Shown in pieces: positions 21,901-25,772 of a stretch of 25,772 nt of DNA. Both the position numbers and the translations under genes were made by a program. Location: positions 1-25,772 of the forward strand of contig JBCDCB010000046.1 in NCBI GenBank assembly GCA_039182735.1. Direction: 5' to 3'. This stretch comes from JBCDCB01 sp039182735 (lineage in GTDB: Bacteria; Planctomycetota; Phycisphaerae; Phycisphaerales; UBA1924). Within the stretch, counting starts at the first letter, position 1, and each line of letters starts with the position of its first letter. The notes below the pieces were generated by a model. It made no database searches. It worked only from the letters and a program-made list of their open reading frames with translations, and was not told the origin of the DNA.

Positions 21901-24900
21901 CGCCGAGCGTGCAGTCGATCGCGTTGCAAGGCTCGGAGCTCGTTGGCGGCGGGACGACGCAGACGAGTTGGCTCGTCACGTTCACCGAGCCGGTGACGGG
22001 CGTGGATACCACGGTCTTCGTCGCGACGGAGACGTCGGGGTCGGCGGACACTTCGCCCTCGATCGACAGCGTGGTCGATCAGGGTGGCGGCGACGCGTAC
22101 CTCGTGACATACAACATCGGTGAGGGCGAGTTCGACTTCCGCTGCGATCTCGCAGACGGGAAGTCGCAGATCGAGGACCTTGCGGGCAACCTGCTCGACA
22201 ACAACAGCTTCACGAACGGCGACGAGGTGAGCGTGGACACGATCGCGCCGACCGTCGTGGCGATCGTGACCGGGTCGTCTTTGGTCACGAACCAACCGGT
22301 GGACTACGAGATCACCTTCAGCGAACCGGTTGCGCTTGTTATCCCGAGCGATCTTGAGGTGTTCGAAGTCGCGGGCTCGGTGCCGAACGCGTCGATCATC
22401 AGCATCTCGGGCGACAGCGACGTGTGGACAGTCCAGGTTGACCCCGGGCCGGACGCCGACGGCACGCTGAATCTCGGCATCGCCTCGGGCAACAGCATCG
22501 AGGACCTCGCGGGCAACGCGCTCGGTGAGACGGGTGACGAGGGCAACAGCGTCGATGTGGACACCATCGCGCCGATGGTGGATTCGATCGTCGATCTCTT
22601 CCAGGAGGGGCCGTACGACGTCGGGGACACGATCACCTTTGATGTCTCTTTCGACTCTGATGTGGAAGACCCCGATCCCGCGGACTTCGATCTGGTTTCC
22701 GTCACCGGCGAAGTGATCGCGGTGATCGAGGCGATCAACCCCAACTCGCGCGGCACTTCGAATCAGTTCTTCACGGTTGATGTGTGCATCACGGGCGGGA
22801 CGGGGGGCACGCTCCGGCTCGACGTGCTGTCGGGCACGATCGCGGATATCGCGGGCAACGTGCTGGCGGCGACGTTCTCGGGCGGCGAGGTTGTCACCGT
22901 CAACGCCGCGCCGCTGCCGATGACGTACCCGTTTGTCGATTCGGTCGCGATCACCAGCAGCGCGTCGCTGGTGAGCGCGGTGACCGCGGGCGACCTGAAC
23001 GGCGACGGTCTGCTCGACGCCGCGTTCACGGCACCGAACAGCGGGTTCGTCGGTTGGCTGGAGAACACCGGCGGTTCGCCGCCGATCTTTGTTGAACGTC
23101 TGGTCGGAAATTCGCTGCCCCCGATCGCAGCGGCGACGAATCAGCGCGGAACGCCGCCGGCAAAGGGGATCGAGATCGGCGACGTGACCGCAGACGGTGC
23201 GCCGGATGTCGTCGTGCTCGCGGGTGAGTCTGTAGTCGTGTTTCGCAATGATGGCGGCACGCCGACGTCGTTTACCGAGGTTGCGCGGATCGCGGCAACG
23301 GATGGCTCCGGGCTCACGCTGGCCGACTTCAACGGCGACGGCCTGCTGGACCTCGCGGCCGCGTCGGGCAGCGCGGACCCGATAGTCCTGATCAACGACG
23401 GCACGAACCCTGGGGCGAACTTCTCGACGACCACGATCCTCCCGAGTGCGCAAGGCGGGCAGATCCGCGCGGCGGACCTCGACCTCGACGGCGACATGGA
23501 CATCGTCGTCAACGACGGCAACAACGACCGCATCGCGTTTGCGCTGAACCTCGACGGCGACGGAACAAACTGGGGCGATCTCGGGCGAGGCATCAACAAC
23601 GGCGGCGGCGGGATCTCGCTCGCGGACGCCGACCTCGACGGCGACCTCGACGTCTTCGCGACCGACGGCTCCAGCGTTGTCTATTACGAGAACCGCTTCC
23701 GCGAAGAGGGTTCGCTCGCGATCGGACGGTCGGTCGGCGGGCTCGGGAAGGGGGGCCCCATCGACGACCTGCCCATCGCGGACTTCGACTTCGATGGCGA
23801 CCCGGACTTTGTCGAGACCGACGGATCCGACCTCCGCGTGCGCCTGAACGACCGGGGCGAGCCGGTGGACTTCGATGCGCTCGACTTGCTGTTCCTTTCT
23901 GAGTCGATCTCATCTGTTGTTGCGGGCGACTTCGATCGCGACGGCGATCAGGATCTGCTCGCCGGGTATGAGTTCGGCGGAGGTGAGAGCCCGCTGTTCT
24001 TCATCGAGAACATCTCGGTGGCGCGCGTCGCCGGACTCGCGCAGGAGAACCAGTTCACGGTGACGCGTGCGCAACGTGGGCCCACGGACGCGGCGCTGGC
24101 GGACATCGATCGAGACGGCGACCTCGACGTCATCGTGTGCTCGCTGCTCGACGACACGCTCGCGTGGTACGAGAACGACGGGACAGACGACCCCGGCGCG
24201 TTCACGCAGCGCATCATCGCGGACTTCACAACGACGAATGCCCGTCCCGATGGGCCGATCAAACTCGACGTGGGTGACATCGGCGGTGACGGAGACCTCG
24301 ATGTCGTCGTCGCATCCCTCGTGGACGGGGCGATCCATCTCTACGAGAACGGCGTCGCGGATGTCGGTGTGACGGCGTTCGCGCACACGCAGGTCGCGAG
24401 CGCCGCATCGACGCCGGGCGCGGTGGCCATCGGGGATATCGATCGCGACGGGCTCGCGGAGATCCTCTTTGGAGACGGCGACGAACTCTGGGCGATCGAC
24501 GTGGACGTCAACCCGAGCGGGAACAACCGCGGCGGGTTCCAGGGCTCGACGATCGTCCTCGGGCTGGCGAGGCTCGCCGACGGCGCCGCCAACGGCAACG
24601 CCGACATCCGTGATCTGAGGATCATCGACCTCAACGGCGACGGGCAGATGGACGTGATCTCCGGCGCGAACTCCTTCGCCAACGGGATGTCGCACGTCCT
24701 CGGACGCACGCTCACCGGGACCTTCCCCCCCGCGATCGCGCCCGCGCTGGGCTTCATGTCTGCCGGCGGCGAGAGCGTCACCGGTCTCGGCGTCGATGGC
24801 GCGGACTACGACGGCGATGGCGACATCGACATCGCGCACACCACCGTCGGCACGAGCGTGCAGTTCCAGGGCATCACGCCCAGCAGCTACGCGGTCGATC

Positions 24901-25772
24901 TGCTCGCCGACAGCGTCCGCGATCTCGCGACGGCGGACATCGATCTCGATGGCAAGCCCGACCTGATCGCCGCGTCATCGCTCGAGAACACCGTGGCATG
25001 GCTCCGCAACGTGCTCGACCAGTCTGCGATCGCGACGAGCGAGGTCTCCGCGCTCGCACCGAACGTGCAAGAGGTCGAAGCCGGCGACGTGACGCAGAAC
25101 GGGTTTTCCGACATCGTGTCGGTGGCGTTCGCGAGCGACGCCGTCACGCTGCACCGCAACACCGGCGGCGAAGCGACCGTGACGCCGCTCGCGTTCCCCG
25201 GGGCGACGCCCGTCGCGACCGCACTGCTCGTGCTGGAGGTTCAGATCGATCACCCGGGCGGTAAGGCGGGACTGCGGCTTGAGGAACTCACGATCGATCT
25301 CGACGACGGGACCGAGGGCCAGAGTGTTGTGCTGGACATGTCGATCGATGGCTTCGAGCTTTGGCGAGATGCTGGCGGCACCGGCTTCGACCAGGGAGAA
25401 GACACACTGGTCGGCACGACGATGCTCCCGTTCGGGCCAACGGCGGGTGTGATGATCGCCGCCGACATGGGCGAGATGGACGATCCGGTCATCCTCCCCG
25501 GCGAGCGCGGCGTGTTCTTTGTCGTCGCACGTCTTGGCGGCAATCCGCCTTCGGCGCAGTTCCGAGCGACACTCGCGGGTGCCGCGAGCATCGTGCTTTC
25601 CGATGCCGCGCAGATCGCGCCGCTTCGCGCCGCGCGTTTCGACGCGCTGACAACCGGATTGATCTCCGTGGGCTCGAACGGGTCGCTGCCGACGCCCGGC
25701 GATGCCGACGGCGACGGGTTCACAACGACGTCCGATCTGACATTCGTGATCTCGAACCTCGGGGCCGGGGCC
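18975..25772 (+). CDS. Giant modular exported protein (TolB-like repeats, beta-helix, Ig-like, FG-GAP, dockerin), 3' end beyond window
   Basis: At least 2266 residues with no stop before the window end. GTG 18975 is the preferred start because GGAGGAGG lies six bases upstream; ATG 18987 in frame is 18 bases from it. A signal peptide covers about residues 1-27 (hydrophobic RILLLFPLIATFVFA). The order of modules is seven ~58-residue PD40/TolB-like repeats (about 29-435), a right-handed beta-helix/polymorphic-OMP-like region with GGAI/GGAV turns (about 440-855), four Ig-like SbsA-type domains (about 859-1310), fourteen DxDxDG FG-GAP/VCBS-like motifs (about 1338-2051), a beta-rich stretch and, at the very end, the first calcium loop of a dockerin-like domain (GDADGDGFTTTSDL). 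Enzymatic residues were not seen; adhesive or glycan-binding structure at the cell surface is the likely role by inference. No neighbouring gene suggests a dedicated secretion system. Confidence 0.9.
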   Translation, partial: MRTSMTVRILLLFPLIATFVFAEAAIGQTTRVSVGDDESEANAGSFNAVLSGDGRYVVFESAASNLVAGDTNATEDVFLRDRLTGATRRISVDSSGVEGNGSSVQPWISDDGRFIVFESAASNLVAGDTNGVRDIFLHDRLLSITTRISESTAGAQGGGESLNPYISPDGRFVAFQSVATNLVAGDTNGEQDIFLHNTQTGTTSRVSVDSAGNEANDASDQAALSADGRFVVFDSIATDLVAGDTNSSRDIFLHDTQTGTTTRVNVDDSGTEANGFSDRAVISDDGRFVAFESNADNLVAGDTNGFRDTFVRDTVEDITTRVSVDSGGNEANGTSQFKAISGDGRFVAIVSGATNLVAGDTNGVNDIFLHDRQTGQTTRASVDSLGMEANGDSIGPSLSNDGRYVVFHNDASNLISGDANAASDVFLHDRVAAQGSTGSIVFVDSVATGNNDGSSWADAYTDLQDGLNDANTLFFGAEVWVRAGGYLPVTGDDQEVTFGFLEQPASPIRVLGGFFGDEVSAVERNAFANFTVLSGDVGVMDDVSDNTFSVFTLIDRSNITIDGLTIIDGNANGTGPALSRFGGGVFVSGDSENLIFENCLFASNGADADESGGGAVAIVDAETTGTAATFTRCQFTGNMAMSPNSAQGGAVYIGSVDGTGSGQAVTDFNLCDFSANRAMGATLAAGGAIAVNEGDVGVFNSLLFLNQCDASAEFGGAINIESSGAPIALLEVGNCTITQNTAAVGAGVSSIGGQTDAQVTNSIVWNNSIGTAFGSTAGGLITASHTIFEESDGSSSNLALDPDFVDPLMLNFRLNPMTSVAVDSGDNLGSFGGSDLDANNRIINSTIDRGAFETPVGADTAQPAASSFVRFDLAPQSTTETTLLWELTFNQPVNIPPNGAFTIENDPGVNGPFELTVGIADDTGRSYIVVLEVGGGSGNVFLSLDLPSVSTVYNVAGTGSIQSPPYSLGSGVDTTPPSVQSIALQGSELVGGGTTQTSWLVTFTEPVTGVDTTVFVATETSGSADTSPSIDSVVDQGGGDAYLVTYNIGEGEFDFRCDLADGKSQIEDLAGNLLDNNSFTNGDEVSVDTIAPTVVAIVTGSSLVTNQPVDYEITFSEPVALVIPSDLEVFEVAGSVPNASIISISGDSDVWTVQVDPGPDADGTLNLGIASGNSIEDLAGNALGETGDEGNSVDVDTIAPMVDSIVDLFQEGPYDVGDTITFDVSFDSDVEDPDPADFDLVSVTGEVIAVIEAINPNSRGTSNQFFTVDVCITGGTGGTLRLDVLSGTIADIAGNVLAATFSGGEVVTVNAAPLPMTYPFVDSVAITSSASLVSAVTAGDLNGDGLLDAAFTAPNSGFVGWLENTGGSPPIFVERLVGNSLPPIAAATNQRGTPPAKGIEIGDVTADGAPDVVVLAGESVVVFRNDGGTPTSFTEVARIAATDGSGLTLADFNGDGLLDLAAASGSADPIVLINDGTNPGANFSTTTILPSAQGGQIRAADLDLDGDMDIVVNDGNNDRIAFALNLDGDGTNWGDLGRGINNGGGGISLADADLDGDLDVFATDGSSVVYYENRFREEGSLAIGRSVGGLGKGGPIDDLPIADFDFDGDPDFVETDGSDLRVRLNDRGEPVDFDALDLLFLSESISSVVAGDFDRDGDQDLLAGYEFGGGESPLFFIENISVARVAGLAQENQFTVTRAQRGPTDAALADIDRDGDLDVIVCSLLDDTLAWYENDGTDDPGAFTQRIIADFTTTNARPDGPIKLDVGDIGGDGDLDVVVASLVDGAIHLYENGVADVGVTAFAHTQVASAASTPGAVAIGDIDRDGLAEILFGDGDELWAIDVDVNPSGNNRGGFQGSTIVLGLARLADGAANGNADIRDLRIIDLNGDGQMDVISGANSFANGMSHVLGRTLTGTFPPAIAPALGFMSAGGESVTGLGVDGADYDGDGDIDIAHTTVGTSVQFQGITPSSYAVDLLADSVRDLATADIDLDGKPDLIAASSLENTVAWLRNVLDQSAIATSEVSALAPNVQEVEAGDVTQNGFSDIVSVAFASDAVTLHRNTGGEATVTPLAFPGATPVATALLVLEVQIDHPGGKAGLRLEELTIDLDDGTEGQSVVLDMSIDGFELWRDAGGTGFDQGEDTLVGTTMLPFGPTAGVMIAADMGEMDDPVILPGERGVFFVVARLGGNPPSAQFRATLAGAASIVLSDAAQIAPLRAARFDALTTGLISVGSNGSLPTPGDADGDGFTTTSDLTFVISNLGAGA
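19059..20280 (+). repeat. Seven tandem ~174-bp repeats encoding PD40/TolB-like units
   Basis: Seven units of about 58 residues share the pattern TTRVSVDSxGxEANGxS, then ISxDGRFVVFxSxAxNLVAG, then DTNxxxDIFLHDxxTGT. Unit 1 is 19059-19232. The units are alike in sequence, especially the DGRFVxFxS and NLVAGDTN blocks, and the copies read as blades of a beta-propeller; seven is a common blade number. Confidence 0.88.
21549..22904 (+). repeat. Four tandem SbsA/Ig-like domains
   Basis: Units start near 21549, 21891, 22236 and 22560 and are 108-115 residues long. Units 2-4 share DTxxPxVxSI at the start, a TFxEPV- or FDVSFDS-type strand and an EDLAGN or ADIAGN turn near the end; unit 1 is more divergent. 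This is the bacterial Ig-like fold that begins with D-T-x-P-P and ends with D-x-A-G-N, common in surface and adhesion proteins. Confidence 0.8.
22986..25127 (+). repeat. About fourteen FG-GAP/VCBS-like calcium-binding motifs
   Basis: Motifs of the type A-D-x-D-x-D-G-x-x-D-[ILV] recur roughly every 50 residues: GDLNGDGLLDAAF, ADFNGDGLLDLAA, ADLDLDGDMDIVV, ADADLDGDLDVFA, GDFDRDGDQDLLA, ADIDRDGDLDVIV, ADIDLDGKPDLIA and others. Some copies are degenerate (IGDVTADGAPDVV, AGDVTQNGFSDIV). The count of fourteen is by eye. The spacing suggests one or two propellers of calcium-bound blades. Confidence 0.82.

Noticed and set aside
18852..25723. Several long minus-strand frames opposite the giant gene
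   Set aside because: They are mirror frames of the repeats on the plus strand. The repetitive Val/Thr/Ser composition follows from the antisense of DGRF and GDTN codons.

Overview
The window is GC-rich, densely coded bacterial DNA that looks planctomycetal, most likely from the Phycisphaerae side of Planctomycetota (inference, not a database result). The grounds are a flagellar operon with planctomycete-style FlgB/FlgC, a pseudopilin-like secreted protein, dockerin-type calcium motifs on large secreted proteins, an RDD fusion and several small proteins that look lineage-restricted. Nothing indicates a phage, plasmid, CRISPR array or insertion sequence. LAYOUT: positions 1-13280 are an almost unbroken minus-strand run of fourteen genes. 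In transcription order these are a pseudopilin-like protein, a cyclodeaminase-family protein, a small Cys-rich protein, an uncharacterised protein, a LolA/LolB-like lipoprotein, an RDD membrane protein, a large membrane-anchored TPR protein, a FlgN-like chaperone, a soluble histidine kinase, a sigma-54 response regulator, flgB, flgC, fliE, fliF and the first 68 codons of fliG (cut by the window edge). A tRNA-Tyr on the same strand precedes the run. From 13.7 to 16.9 kb two plus-strand genes encode an animal-type heme peroxidase with a C-terminal dockerin-like domain and a DUF481 outer-membrane beta-barrel, separated by a clear terminator. Two minus-strand genes follow (long-chain flavodoxin and an exported protein of unknown function), then plus-strand tRNA-Val(GAC) and tRNA-Thr(UGU). 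From 18975 to the window end runs the start of one giant exported protein, at least 2266 residues long and still open at the edge. HOW IT WORKS TOGETHER: the clearest regulatory logic is flagellar. The kinase and sigma-54 activator lie just upstream of flgBC-fliEFG. Two good sigma-54 (-24/-12) promoter matches point into the structural genes, one a few bases after the activator stop codon before flgB and one between flgC and fliE. This suggests a local circuit in which the early genes (flgN-like, kinase, activator) switch on the hook-basal-body, MS-ring and switch genes. The two tRNA loci carry near-identical sigma-70-type promoters. The giant protein is modular: seven TolB/PD40-like repeats of about 58 residues, a right-handed beta-helix segment, four SbsA/Ig-like domains, fourteen FG-GAP/VCBS-like calcium motifs and the start of a dockerin-like domain. 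I did not find a clearly new defence or mobile system; the items most worth following are the sigma-54 flagellar circuit, the peroxidase-dockerin fusion with its upstream palindrome, and the giant mosaic protein.
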